Part shown: in pieces, positions 38,221-49,990 of the stretch | Numbering within the stretch: the first letter of the stretch is position 1 | Layout of the letters: each line of letters starts with the position of its first letter | Source of the DNA: Sapria himalayana | Lineage: Eukaryota; Streptophyta; Magnoliopsida; Malpighiales; Rafflesiaceae | Reading direction: 5' to 3' | NCBI GenBank assembly: GCA_029783825.1 | Contig: JAREIK010000500.1 | Span: 124,001 to 188,000 of the forward strand | Length of the DNA: 64,000 bases | Position numbers and translations under genes: made by a program | Notes under the pieces: model-generated | The model's input: the letters and a program-made list of their open reading frames with translations, nothing else | The model's database searches: none | What the model was told of the DNA's origin: nothing

Positions 38221-39115
38221 TTTTAATTCATACTAATTTTCAAAGTTTTTAAAATTTTTCCACTAATTTTTATTATATTTCAATAGCTTAATACTAATTC
38301 CAAGCCACCCTGCGTCCGTGGTTCTTTGTTTGCGGTTTGCCACAAACTTCGATATTTTCTCTGGCAAGATTTTATGTTTTCTTCTCCGAGAATTGTGAGT
38401 GTTTTTGTTCAATAGAAATTATACCTAAAATTTTTGGTGGGACATGCTGACAGGAGGGTTCTTCATTCCAGCAATCCAGCATTATATAAGCCTGACGACC
38501 CCGGTGGTGGATCCCACTCTTCACGAGGCTCACCCTAAACCAAATAGAAATATAACTACGAGTATACAAGGTAGTTGGAAATGTTCATTATATTAACGAT
38601 ATTGAAGCTTCTTTCAACACATCTAGTTGTTTTCTAATAACTCTAATGGAGGAACAGGTTCATGATTTTATAAATAACTAACTCTCCATGAACAATGATT
38701 TTATATTATAATAAAGAACGTATCGGGATGGCGGTGTCGGGCGAGGTTCTCAGGCTCCTGTTGTAGAACTTGCAATTAATTAGTTGCAGTGGAACAGGAG
38801 TTTCCATCTCCTTAATGACTTGCTGAGTTGACAGGACGTCTCATATTTCCCAGCCACTCAAAATTCAACAACCGAACAAAATTTACGGCTTCTCTTCCCT
38901 CTCGCAAAAACAAAAGCCCTGACATCCACCACGCTCTCAAAGTACATTTTCCAGTCTCCTAGTCTCACTTTCTGAAAAGAGCCGACCCATCAACAGAACA
39001 GAATGAGAATTATTGTGCTTGTTTTTCGGTGCGAAGGAAAAAAAAAAGAAAAATTAAAAATTGCTGCAGCTGTGTTCATTAATTAGGAATAATTACCAGT
39101 GCATTAACTGGGTTT
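38221..39115. other. Low-copy flank 3' of the GRF gene
   Basis: Higher GC and no resemblance to the repeats of the window. Includes the 3' untranslated region of the GRF gene (read toward lower coordinates). No further gene recognised; short minus-strand frames such as 38,372-38,569 have no domain. Confidence 0.4.
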
Positions 39116-40798
39116 TCAGTCGAACATTGAGCTATGACTGTGTTGACGCGAGGAAGACGAAGGAATAGATATGGAGAGCTTGGTCGTGGAGGTGGAAGCG
39201 CTGCTGGATTGTTTCTGATCCTCCAAATCAAGCCACGGTTCCTTGTTCTTCGGTGACCATTCGTCAAAAAAATGATGCACCGTCTTCTTGGCTTCTTCTT
39301 TCCCAATTCTCACATCAGTAGCGGCCATGAGCTGATAACCGACATGTTGCTGATATTGCGTTTGAAGCTTCAAGTAGGAGTATTCGTTCTGCAGGCTGCA
39401 TACATTGTTCCTCTGCTTTGAAGAAGATGATGAGGAGGAGGTTGCTGAAGAAGTGCTAATTGGGAGCGGAGTGAACTGCCAAGCATTATCCATACATGGC
39501 GGATCTGACGATAAGCTTCTGATGGAACCACGTGGTTCTGCGAAAAAAGAATGCTCATCGATCTCCTCTAGTTTCATCCCACAAGCATTCGCCCTGTTTC
39601 TTTTTTTTTTTTTCCAACAGTGCAAACAACAAATAGAATCAATTAATTCGTATCATATCCTTGAGCCATTTTTTACTCTGGTTAGCATTTTGTTATGGCT
39701 GAATAAAAACGAAGGACAAACGAGACTGTGTCCTGGGGCCACTTCCACATAAGCTGCAACCAAATAACAGCCTGTGGGTCACAATCACGGCATGTGTATG
39801 AATGAAACCCCAGTCAATAACTGTGGCCTGTCCTAAATACACCTGACCTGGTGGATCTATTAAACGCTTCGCCGACGAGCAGTACCTGCTCCCCTCCTGA
39901 AATATTGCCTTATGCTATATTTATTATCAAGTTTGCAGAGGATAAAACAATGACAGACATGTTCAACAAAACACAATTACGAGCTTCCATCTCATTTCTA
40001 GTAACTAGCTTGCATATTAATTAATGGAGAAAGAAAAACCTGTAATTCGTGTTGCTGTGTGAACATGAACCGCCAGGCTCCAAATGCAAGCTGCTACAGC
40101 TGATAGGATTGTCTTGAGGTGACAGCGCAAGAATACCAGAAGGTTTTGAATAAGTTTCATTTGAAGAAGGCAGCAGAAACTGACGATCAGGTTGTGCATG
40201 TTGATGATAAAAAGGATAATGGGGGTGATTGCTCTGGTTCTGCTCTGGTGACAGCAATGAGAGAGAACGCGAAGCAGTCTGTTTTTGTGCGGATGGCAAA
40301 TTTCTAATCATTGGTGTTATCGCTGGATTTGTTGTTGTTGTTGTTTGCCTTTCAACTTCTACGGACTTTCTCGATCTGCTTTTACCTCTGTGCATGTGTT
40401 TCTCACAGTACTTGGAATCTGGATATGCTTCCCTTGAGCACCTCCATTTCTTCCCATCTGTTCTCTTGCACCTTCCTGGCTCTGGGTCTAGTTTCCTCCC
40501 TAGTCCCATCTGCAAGCAGCTCCATCCACCTGAACCCATGCATTAAACATAGTATTAGCCATATATAGGTCACCCAACTCACCCTCACAAGCGCGTTATG
40601 AATTTATCTACCGTGGGGAGGTTGGCGAGGGAGGAGATTGGAAGAAAGGGTAGAGTCAAAGCTGTTTCTTTTAAGAGTGAACAAAAGATCAGATGGGATT
40701 GGTATGCCTGACACCATGTATTTAAAAATCAATGCTTGATACTCCAGCTCTTGCCACTGAGAAGCTGTGAATGGAAATCGATTTCTACCAGAACTCAT
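39116..40798 (-). CDS. Growth-regulating factor (GRF) transcription factor, three exons, 384 aa
   Basis: Plant-specific nuclear transcription factor promoting cell proliferation in leaves and other organs with GIF co-activators. Exons on the minus strand are 40,798-40,612, 40,529-40,040 and 39,593-39,116 (total 1,155 nt with the TGA); introns 40,611-40,530 and 40,039-39,594 have GT-AG ends and the frame is kept. Residues 8-43 are the QLQ domain ('[20 protein letters not shown]'), which binds GIF. Residues 63-117 are the WRC domain, with a C3H zinc motif C83, C93, C104, H107 and a basic nuclear-localisation tail (KSRSRK). The C-terminus has a 'HHFFDEW...PWLDLED' motif (331-351) and Ser-rich tracts. 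The start is fixed by the short leader before the QLQ, as in the family. The tail and missing miR396 site suggest a GRF5/6-type member. A CT-rich leader precedes the start. Confidence 0.93.
40357..40377 (-). promoter_or_regulatory. Degenerate miR396 target position in the GRF mRNA
   Basis: In most plant GRF genes the codons for RSRKPVE just after the WRC domain form the miR396 binding site (family consensus recalled as cgttcaagaaagcctgtgga plus a). Here the same codons (encoding RSRKSVE) read 'agatcgagaaagtccgtaga' plus a. Against the consensus there are six differences over 21 positions, so regulation by miR396 is probably lost. Arabidopsis GRF5 and GRF6 are known to lack the site as well. 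Confidence 0.65.
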
Positions 40799-42169
40799 GG
40801 TAGAGGGAGGAAGACGCTGAGAGGATGGAGGTGTGGAAGAGCGAGGATGAAGAGAGCACCACTTTTAAGCTTGCTTTAGAAAAGAAAAAGAAATGCAAAA
40901 GAACATGCCTTCATGCCCACACCAACAGTAAAGTGAAAGAGGGGACAGTTGGAGAAAGAAACAGCAGAAGCAAAGGTCTTCAAGAGTGAGTGGAAGGATT
41001 ATTATTTATTACCTATTATTATGACATGGCTTGGCTTGGCTTGAAGAGAAGGCATATTTATGATCTGCTTTCAGGGACCATTGGCCTGCAGAATCTTCTG
41101 TACATGATGGAAAAAAACTAATGGTTCTGATTATAATGGGAGTGCATTTAGTCACTCGTCCTCCCATGTTTCTCTCTCATTAATATTATATCGCTGTACC
41201 TCTGTCGTTCCTGGTGTTTCTGCGCAGTCTGCAGTTCTAAGGAGCCTATGCCTCAGCCTTTGTCTCTGACAATTCTGCGTGAACTCATAAACTGAACTAT
41301 TGAGAGATCATCTCCCTCCCAGTGTACTGTCTATTTTCGATCAGATTTTTTCTTTCTATTAAAAATAAATAAGTAAAACCATAAATAAAAGTACAGGAGC
41401 GCCCGATAACAAAATAATTTGAACTGCTTGTTTTCGAACTTTGTTGTTAGCAAACTTATAATTAGTAAATATTGATCGGTTTGTTAAGCTCGTGACTAAT
41501 TGGGGAAAGAAATGAATGTTCAGTCTCAATAAAAGTCTCTAAAAGTCCCAATAAATCTCTCACTTTAGATATTTTAGTTGGATTTATCCCTTCAAATTAA
41601 CTCCAACAGCCTAACCATTTATTTATCTAATTTTTCTAGACTTCATTTTCGTAGTCACATCTAGCTAGCCATCTCACTCAGCTAGAATCTCCCCTTCTTT
41701 ATGATATTATATATTATATAGTATTTTAGATTTTATTATTGAAAGTTAGTTGAATTAGATAGTTAAAATAAATAACATTATCTGGAGTGAATTAGTTAAT
41801 ATATATATAATATAATATTTTAATATATTTTGAATATATATTTTAGATAACCTTGTTAAATATGCTCTTATACCATCAAATTGATTTTGTTATTAAAATA
41901 AAATCCACAGTGACAATTGCAAATAAATAATTCTAATAATTATTATTATTAAATAAATAATAAAATAATTCACAAATTAATTATATTTTAGATTGGGAAT
42001 GATAACGAGTAATCTCTGTAGATGTGAAAAAAATATTTTTTTATAAAATACTAATGAGTAATCTCTTTAGATGTGAAAAAAATAACACTTTATCTATCTA
42101 CAAATAAATCTTACATGTTGTTTATAAGTCCATGTCATTTATATTTCTAATAATTAAATAAAAATTAAT
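40799..42169. other. GRF 5' flank grading into AT-rich repeat DNA
   Basis: The first ~60 bases upstream of the start (to about 40,860) are a CT-rich leader on the minus strand. 40,860-41,340 is low-copy and less AT-rich; the promoter should lie here but no decisive TATA element was identified. From about 41,700 the DNA is AT-rich. At 41,850-41,875 the minus strand reads 'gatggtataagagcatat', like the tRNA-Met primer-binding site of Copia elements ('tggtatcagagc'). At 42,004 and 42,053 there is a direct repeat of about 32 bases ('gagtaatctct...tagatgtgaaaaaaata', period 49). Confidence 0.4.
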
Positions 42170-43185
42170 ATCATATGAATTTATCTTTTTTAAAATCTTT
42201 GTGAATACATCAACTAGGCTATATTTTGCATGAATTTTTTGTATATTCATACTTATTTCTTCTATATTTTCTCATATAAATTAATATTATTCTCTAATAT
42301 ATTTTGTCTTAATGTGAAATAATATATTACTTGCTAAGTGGAGAATGCTCTTACTATCATAAAATAAAATAATCTATTTTTATTTATATCAAAGGTATTT
42401 TAATTGTATTTACAACCAAATTACATTTTTATTAGCTTGTGTAATTGTAACATATATTACCTATGTCGTAGAAGTATACATAATTGATTGTTGCTTTGAA
42501 ATCTAATTTATAGTTCATCTAGCAAGAATAAATACACAGTCATTAGTGGGGTTGTTATTATTAATATTCTCTGCACAATATTAATCAACATAACATATGA
42601 TAATAAGATTCAAACCTCCACAACATATATAGTATTTAAGGTATTATTAACATATATCGGAATCTTTTTTAAAACACATTAATATTCTTTTATCCATGAT
42701 TTACTAGTTATTCTTAGCATATGTCTTGAGGTAATCAAGACATTTTCATCATTTGTCCTTTAATACTAAGATGCATACATGTTGATAACTTGAAATTAAT
42801 AAGAAGAGTTAAAAATAGCTTACAATCATGGATATTGAAGTATCCAAAACTTTCTTGGTATATATTTTTTTTTAGAGTTAAGATTTTCCTATTATTTTTT
42901 TCTCAGTAAATTTGCATCATTGATATCTTATTTTCGATCACAAATCTTCCATATCAAATTCTCTTGTCGAATATACTTTTGATTATTGGACACAATCTTT
43001 TTTGAGTCCTACTACCAAATATATCATCAATCTACAATAGCAAGATAATGAAATCATTATTCCCAGATCTCTTATAATACAAACAAAGATTTTAATTAGG
43101 CATATTATATCCAAGACTTATGATGAATAAATCAAACCTCTTTTACTAGCATTTCAGTGTTTGTTTGAGCCCATATAGTGATGTA

Positions 43186-43580
43186 GCACTTGGATAATAA
43201 CGGGGTCCCTCTGACTAGCCAGTGGGCCTGGTAAATTTTTGGAGTGTGACTGAGTCTACTCTGTTGATCATTTGACTCGTTTCATTAATAGAACCCTATT
43301 TGTTTGTCTTATAAATTTATTCTATTCATAATTTGTTTAGCATGCTTTGTTCTTCTTCTCTTTCTATCTCTCTCTCTCTCTTTCTATGATTTTATACTAT
43401 AATATTTGGTTATTAATATGCAAACACTAAGCACTTTTTAAGTGGATATAGTTAGTTATATTGAACATCTAGCTAACCACATTAAAACTAGTATTTGATT
43501 GTTATGGTGTGTATTGTTTATATTTATGTGTAATCTAATAGTTTCACATAATCACTATCAAGAAATAAGAAATTCTAACA
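43186..43580 (-). mobile_element. Solo LTR, Copia-type, family S copy 2
   Basis: Minus-strand ends 'tgttagaatttc' (43,580) and 'gtgctaca' (43,186). It interrupts the reverse transcriptase exactly between a '...GRLVCRSN' segment and 'SLYGLKQ', which are adjacent in intact Copia proteins. Sequence is related to 34,873-35,340 throughout. A matching 5-bp target duplication was not found, so the exact ends may be off by a few bases. Confidence 0.7.
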
Positions 43581-44574
43581 AAAAAATTGTTTGATCTACA
43601 GACCAATCTTTATCTTCCTTTTTCTTCAAAATTTTTTGGTGATAATAAATATATATTTTTTTCAAATTCTTCATGAAAAAATATAGTTTTTACATGAAAG
43701 TATTCTAATTGTATATCATATGTAGTACACATTACTAGGACTACTAAATCTATTATAAGTTAGACAATAGAAGAAAATATTATATTGAAATCAACACCTT
43801 CTTTTTGAGAATATCTTTTGACTATCAGTACTTATGCACAATACTGCTCCATTTGATCATTAATATTACATTTGATCTTGTATGCATATATATTTCTAAT
43901 GGCTTTTCTTTGTGGTTATAGTGAAATAATATCTTGGTTCTATAGATAGCTACAATTTCTTCATGTATTGCTATCATTTAAAAAGAAAATTATTGGCTTT
44001 TTATAGCCTCGTAGAAAGTTGATGGCTCTTCATCCTCTATTAGTAGGCATTATGTAACATATTTATCATAACATACTCTAAGTATCAAATTGGTTCTCTC
44101 ATCCTTCAATTTGATTGTCATACATCAAATAGCTTATACTTTTTAAATATTTTTCCATTGTGCGCTGGTAATTTATGTTCTAGGCTATTTGTTTCAATTG
44201 AATCTTATAGCCCCCATATTATTTCTTTCTTTTCATTGCATTATGTCTTCTTCAAATATGATATCTATGCTAATGATAAGTTTGTGGGTAGTTGTATCCC
44301 ACGAGTTATATTCCTTTATACCATTTATATATCTCAAGAATACATATTTTCTAAATATTGAATTTAATTTTTATATTATTTGAGTACTATACATAATCTA
44401 CATAGAACTTCCAAATATATAAGCAAGAATAATTAGTTTTCTTATTAGTCCATATTTTCATCATCATCTTCAAGTCAATCTTAATTGATGGTTACCGATT
44501 GATCACAGAACAAATGGTATTTCATTATCTATTAGACTACTTTCCATACAACCTTGTGTATTTGATGACTCATG

Positions 44575-44796
44575 CTAATACTTCACTTTCTTCTTACCTA
44601 ATGATTTTGCCCTATTATTTTGTTTACTTCTACTAGAATCATGTTCTGCTGATCTTTCTCTAAAGACAATCAATGCATTGATTTGCTGAGAGAAAAATAA
44701 ATTACCTTTCTTATTTTTATGCATGTTTTCTTCCTCAAGTAGACAAGCCACAACTTCATTAAAGACAATATTTTTCCTCATAGCAACATTGACCAT
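44575..44796 (-). pseudogene. Copia gag fragment
   Basis: A 73-codon frame: 'NIVFNEVVACLLEEE' followed by a Lys/Arg/Ser-rich stretch ending 'GKKKVKY', where Copia gag proteins have their basic region before the CX2CX4HX4C knuckle. The knuckle itself is lost. It is part of the minus-strand element at 42.17-45.27 kb. Confidence 0.75.
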
Positions 44797-45434
44797 ATTT
44801 ATGATGAGATTGTCAAATGAATCTGATAGACTTTAGAGTAAAAGTTTAGCATGTTCTTTCTCTTAAATGTTGTCATCCATAGATGGTAGTTGAAAGAATA
44901 ATATTTTTAGAATGTTGATGTGTTCCATCATTGAAGCAGATTCAAACATTTGAAGAGAATAAAATTTTCTATTTATAGGAGGATTTTGTTCTGTAATGAC
45001 TTGATTTCATATATATTTGTTTAAGTATCACAAATCTCTTGCGTTATAATGTTGATATACTTAATAATATAATATATGTCATTGCCAAATGCAAACTTGG
45101 AACAATATTATTATCCATTCAAACTTACTTCTTATCTTCAATATTTTTTGACCTTTTTCCATTGCTCCTATATTATTTTATATCCTCAAGATATCTTTTA
45201 TATTCATCTTTTATAGTTCACAATTACTTCTATTTAATTTGACTATTTCAAATTTTACCATAATTTGTTTAACTTTATAGTAATCAACATACAAGAATAG
45301 TATTAATTATTTGTGTATATACTAAAAATATTCCCTGGTAAGCATTAGGGGTGACAAATGTCCATAAAAATTATGTATCTTTAGGCTATATCACTCTTTT
45401 GACAAAATTTTACTACGCATTTTTAATTATAAAA

Positions 45435-45603
45435 GATATTATTCTCAACCTGAAGTGTTATTAGCTTTAATTGTATTTCATTTAATTATCGAGTTTATTA
45501 TATTATTATTATAGATTTTTCTATTTAAAATTGTTGTTGAGTTATTTTTAATAAAAATGGTTTCAAATATAAGCTAATAACACTTCATATTGAGAATGAT
45601 ATC
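45435..45603. mobile_element. MITE-like hairpin element, ~170 bp
   Basis: The arms 45,435-45,470 ('gatattattctcaacctgaa' onward) and 45,568-45,603 (reverse complement 'gatatcattctcaatatgaa' onward) match with about four or five differences in 36 bases. Between them lie about 97 AT-rich bases. Small size, long terminal inverted repeats and lack of coding sequence fit a MITE; the flanks do not show a clear target duplication. Confidence 0.65.
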
Positions 45604-45945
45604 AAATAAGAGAAAATGTTCTTTTTAAAGAAGAAAATTGAGTAATCTCAAACATGATTTTAGATTAGAGCAGGATAACACTTCACCAACCCACATTTGA
45701 CCCCACAATTAACTTTGGAAAAATTATATAAAGGTCCCCTAAAACAAAAATATTTTAAAAAATTAATTTTTAAAAAAGTTTAATAAAAAATCCTCCAAAA
45801 AAAAATACTTAAATTTTGGGGCTATTTAATGGGGAAACCCAAAATTGACCTTCCTCTCTTTTAAAAAAACTCAAACTCACCTTGTCACATTAGTATTAAA
45901 AAAAAATTAAAAAAATATATACCATTTGATATATTTTTGAAAAAA
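45604..45945. other. AT-rich spacer
   Basis: Poly(A)- and poly(T)-rich sequence with no recognised feature. Confidence 0.4.
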
Positions 45946-46183
45946 TATATATACACAATGGATACATATACAATATACGTACAAAAGTGTGTGTGTGTGT
46001 GTGTCTATATATATGCACAATATATATATGTATTTATCTTTATAGTATATATGTACATATATACTATATATATGTATATATATGATATACTATAATGTGA
46101 GTGTGTATTTATATGTATATGTACATATATATATGTATCCATATACACACACAAATATTATATATACATATATATACTATTGT

Positions 46184-46241
<58 letters not shown>

Positions 46242-46812
46242 TATATAATTATACTATATATGTATATACTTTATATAGTATATTTACATATAGTATACAT
46301 CTATATTATCTATATTTATATAGTATAAATGTATATATATTTTGTATGTTTATGTATATAGTATATACATGTAATATAAATTATATATATTGTATTATAT
46401 ACATTTTATGCATATATATGTTTGCATAGTATATTATATATACAATATATTGTATGCATATATTGTATATACAAGTATATAAATATGTACTATATACATA
46501 TATATTGTATATGTAAATGTGTATATATATGTATATAATGCACACACACACACATATATATGTGTTTGTGTGTGTACTATATATGTATACATTATATATT
46601 TATATTATACATATATATATATAGTATATATCTATATATATACATATATGTACTATACACACACATATATATATAGTGTATACATATAGACAATATATAT
46701 ATATGTCTACTATATATACCTATTTAATATATATGTATATGTAATATATATGTATAACTGGTATATACATATACTATATATACATTTATTATATAAGTAT
46801 GTATGTATATAG
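45946..46812. repeat. Complex (TA)/(GT)/(CA) microsatellite block, about 0.87 kb
   Basis: Almost entirely dinucleotide-type sequence, with an uninterrupted (AT)26 at 46,187-46,238 and many 'tatatgtata' and 'acacacacac' runs. No unique sequence inside. It follows an imperfect palindromic habit (TATAYATRTATA), as expected for such tracts. Confidence 0.9.
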
Positions 46813-48026
46813 TTTTTTATTTTAATTTTCTTTGAGAACATTTTTTTATTATTTTTTAAATGGGTGGGGGTATTTTTGAATTTTTATTTTTATGGTACAA
46901 AAACATAAATATTTATAGCCATTTTTTTAAAATATAAAAAACTTTGGAGACTTTTTTTAAATACTTTAATTTTGTATCCATTTACATAATTTCTCATTTA
47001 ACTTTTATGTTTTTTATCATTTTTAAAAAATATTATTTTTAAATGCCACTTTCATTATTGAGTAGAGGGATTTATGAATTGATTTTGTACACAAAATAAT
47101 TAATTAAAATACCTTATTTTTTCAAAATAAAAAAAACACCAAAATCAAATATTATTACATTTGATACACTCAAACACATTAACCCAATACAACCCCATGC
47201 ATCTTCCACATCAATTAAAAAAATGTAAAGTCAATCATCATTTCGAAAATCCACAATCATATCACAGGGTGATTCGATCTAAACCAGAAAAAATCAAAAA
47301 AAAATTGATTTCAATAATATCTTTTCCATTCTATTGACTTTTAGATGGAAGAAACAAGTATTTTGGTATTCTATGCCGACCTCTTCTCTCTCCCACTTCC
47401 AAACAAATTGAGCCTCATATGTGTAAATATAATTGTCTGTGTTTGTGTGAGTGAGTGAGTGTGTGTGTGTGTGTATTTTCTCAAAATTACGTGGATATAT
47501 ATATGTGTATACATGTACACAAAACAACATGGATATATATTTATATACATGTACTTATATTTGTTTTCAAATATACAATGGTATATAAATGTATTTATAT
47601 TAATATATGCATAATTAAATTGTTGTGTTGATACATGTATAAGCACACATATATATACTTACACACAACTATACATATATATGTCCATATATGTACATAC
47701 ATACATAGTACTAATGATATATACGTATACTTATATTGTTATCAAATACACTACATATATATTATATACATGTATATAAATTATTGCACGTGAGTGTGTG
47801 TGTATTTATATGCACATATGCGCTATTGTACATATATATAGTAGTCTACAAATGAATATAAACTATAGTGTATGCATGTATGAATATGCTTTTATACTAC
47901 ATATATACATGTCTTTACACACATACATGGCCTATTATTTTATACATGTATGTATGCATGCAAATATATTAATTTTTTTGAAAGTAAGACTTATATAGTA
48001 GAGAATATATATCTACTTATATATTA
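46813..48026. other. AT-rich spacer with a second microsatellite cluster
   Basis: 46,813-47,290 holds nothing recognisable. 47,440-47,990 holds (TG)n, (TA)n and 'acatacatacata' runs. Open frames here (up to 91 codons) consist of Tyr/Ile/His/Thr low-complexity sequence and are not genes. Confidence 0.5.
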
Positions 48027-49379
48027 CACTACAAGTAAAGACGGTATCAGAAATGTCCAATTTTGTTTCTAATTCCATCATAATGTTCAAATAGCAACGT
48101 AACTATAAATAGAAAGAATTCATTTCTAAATTGATCCTTTCTAAATTTTAAAAATAAAAAATGACCGAGCATTTCTAAAATGTGCAAATATTTTCCATAG
48201 CTAATTTTAGCGATAGGAATGAGATCTCATATTTTTTTGATAAATTAGTGATGAAATACAAGAGCAACCAAGATCCTACTAAATTAGAAATATATTTTGA
48301 AACATCATTTTCCATTTTGAATGTCCGCAACAAGAACATGTCATATTTGTTGTAGTTACTATTTAATGTATACAATATACAAATACATATAGAAACCATA
48401 TAAAATGCAATCAAATAAGTACATACATATATTATTCATCTAATTGATATTCACATAATATCTACTATAGAGTAACACACTCGATAACAAATATAAAAGT
48501 CTATTAATTACAGTACACATTCATAATTTAATTAAAAAATAATAACATAAAAACCAAAATTTCACAACAACTTTCATTGCAAAAAAATATTAACACAACA
48601 TCGCAAATCAACTTTGAGTCCTTGTCGTCATGAATATTATTCTCCAGACATATAAATGGCTTCTCTTCAAAATGATGAAAAAAAGATGATGTTGCAAACT
48701 CTCACATTATTTTTTCCATTTTCAAAATTTTTTGTTACATTTTTTCCTTTCTTTTTATTAATTCCTCCTCTCTTTTCATTTTTTCAACCTCTTTTTTTTT
48801 ATTTCTTCAATTTCTTTTTGCATCTTCTTCATTCTTTTATTGCATCTCCTCTTTTTTTCCTTTACAATGTATCCTAATTTTTTTGCATCTTCTCGTGCCT
48901 CTATAGATTATTATAATTGGAATATGATAATGAAGAACTCCAAATAAAACTTGGATAAAATATAGATGCATGGGTACCAAGACCATACACTAGCTATTTT
49001 TTTGGATCTTCTCTGACAGCTTGAAGGTAAATATGCACAACATCAATCTATGATGCCTCTATAGAATGATCTATCAATTATGAATCAATTACAACTATAT
49101 TCTCCATAACTTTCTAAAATTGTTAAAATACAATATAACACATTATTACTATATTCAGATAAAATGTATACCAACATATGAAACTGTCATCATTCTACTA
49201 AAAAATAACATAAAAATGAGATTAGTTATTATATTTAATTAGTCCTTATATTATAACTTATAAGTTATGGTAAAAAAAATACTTGAGTTTGCATATTAAT
49301 TATACTAAATGCTAAAAAATAATTTTTTTATATTGTTTTCTTTTATTAATTCAAATTGACATATGATACTATAAGTATA

Positions 49380-49990
49380 AATTGAGAAAATCATATTAAT
49401 ATCATTTGACCGCTTATTCATAAATGATTCATCATTCATCTTGTGCATTCACTTGAACAATTCAAACTATGTTGGTGGACATCCCAACTCAGCCTCCTGA
49501 AAAAAAATAATAGTTACTATTGAAGTACATGATACATTGTCACACATATTATCATTTATATTCAAAAAATTTAAATAATAATAAATTATGAAAGACAATT
49601 ATACCAAATCTATTGAATGTTGGTAGGTCATCTTTGATCCTCCAATATGTTTCAAAGGTCCTGATACTTCATCTACTTTCTCTGGTCGATGATTGTGTAA
49701 GACTATCTAGGACAAAGCCTTGAACTCCTCACTATTCTAGTATTCCTACTAATTAATCCAAATACTAAGGGAGACACTATTTAGTTTTTGCATTTTTACC
49801 ATATTTTTTTCTCTATTTGCCAAGTTTGTCATTGAATTTCATACTTGCCACATATTTCCAAGTATCCTTCACATATACCACCAAAGCATTATTCCATTTA
49901 TACTTTTTTCTATAAAAATCAAATAAAACAAGAATACATTGTAATGTATTTATTTTAAGAGTATTTCGTATTGAACCAAATTGAAAAACA
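49380..49990 (-). pseudogene. CACTA ORF, PF03004-type plant transposase remnant
   Basis: Minus strand. The segment 49,705-49,600 reads 'GPLKHIGGSKMTYQHS', the 'GGS' region of the domain. An intron-like gap ending 'tttttttcag' precedes 'EAELGCPPT' and 'MHKMNDESFMNKRSNDI' (49,500-49,400), the well-known 'TH...G.F.D.RS' hallmark of this family. Short stops interrupt it. This is the accessory DNA-binding-type protein of plant CACTA elements, usually next to the tnp2-like transposase. Confidence 0.75.

Larger units (their letters stand above)
42170..45265 (-). mobile_element. Ty1/Copia retrotransposon, decayed, minus strand, interrupted by a solo LTR
   Basis: Read from 45,263 downward: a gag start 'MVKFEIVKLNRSN', gag middle with 'FNEVVACLLEEENMHK' (44,575-44,796) and a basic zinc-knuckle approach. 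The integrase C-terminus includes 'RYINGIKEYNSWDTTTHKL' near 44.3 kb. Reverse transcriptase part 1 has 'YSQKEGVDFNIIFS' near 43.8 kb and 'FEEKGR' near 43.63 kb. Then comes the inserted LTR, followed by part 2 ('SLYGLKQ' near 43,180; 'NDFIILLL'; 'YYKRSG'). RNase H remnants ('TQANKNVIWL', 'HIKTKYI') reach 42.2 kb. Tork/TNT1-94-like by motif. Numerous stops; most of the integrase core is missing. Confidence 0.85.

Noticed and set aside
39405..39752. 115-codon plus-strand frame opposite the GRF third exon
   Set aside because: Antisense shadow of GRF coding sequence; the Glu-rich part mirrors the Ser-coding tract of the true gene.
40021..40539. Taking the ATG at 40,539 (MGSGG...) as the GRF start
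   Set aside because: That ATG lies in intron 1; the acceptor CAG directly before the GTGGATGG codons joins this exon to the upstream QLQ exon in frame.
40229..40568. Plus-strand frames of 85-105 codons opposite GRF exon 2
   Set aside because: Antisense to the WRC-encoding exon, whose splice sites and domain fit the minus strand.
34873..43580. A single retrotransposon flanked by the two related LTRs that captured GRF
   Set aside because: Each LTR lies inside a separate decayed Copia of opposite orientation, GRF keeps its introns, and no internal retroelement sequence links the two.
47294..47998. Several frames of 66-91 codons
   Set aside because: Low-complexity Tyr/Ile/His/Thr sequence from dinucleotide repeats.
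48656..48877. 73-codon Phe-rich frame that looks like a membrane peptide
   Set aside because: Poly(T)-rich DNA inside the CACTA element; no conserved feature.
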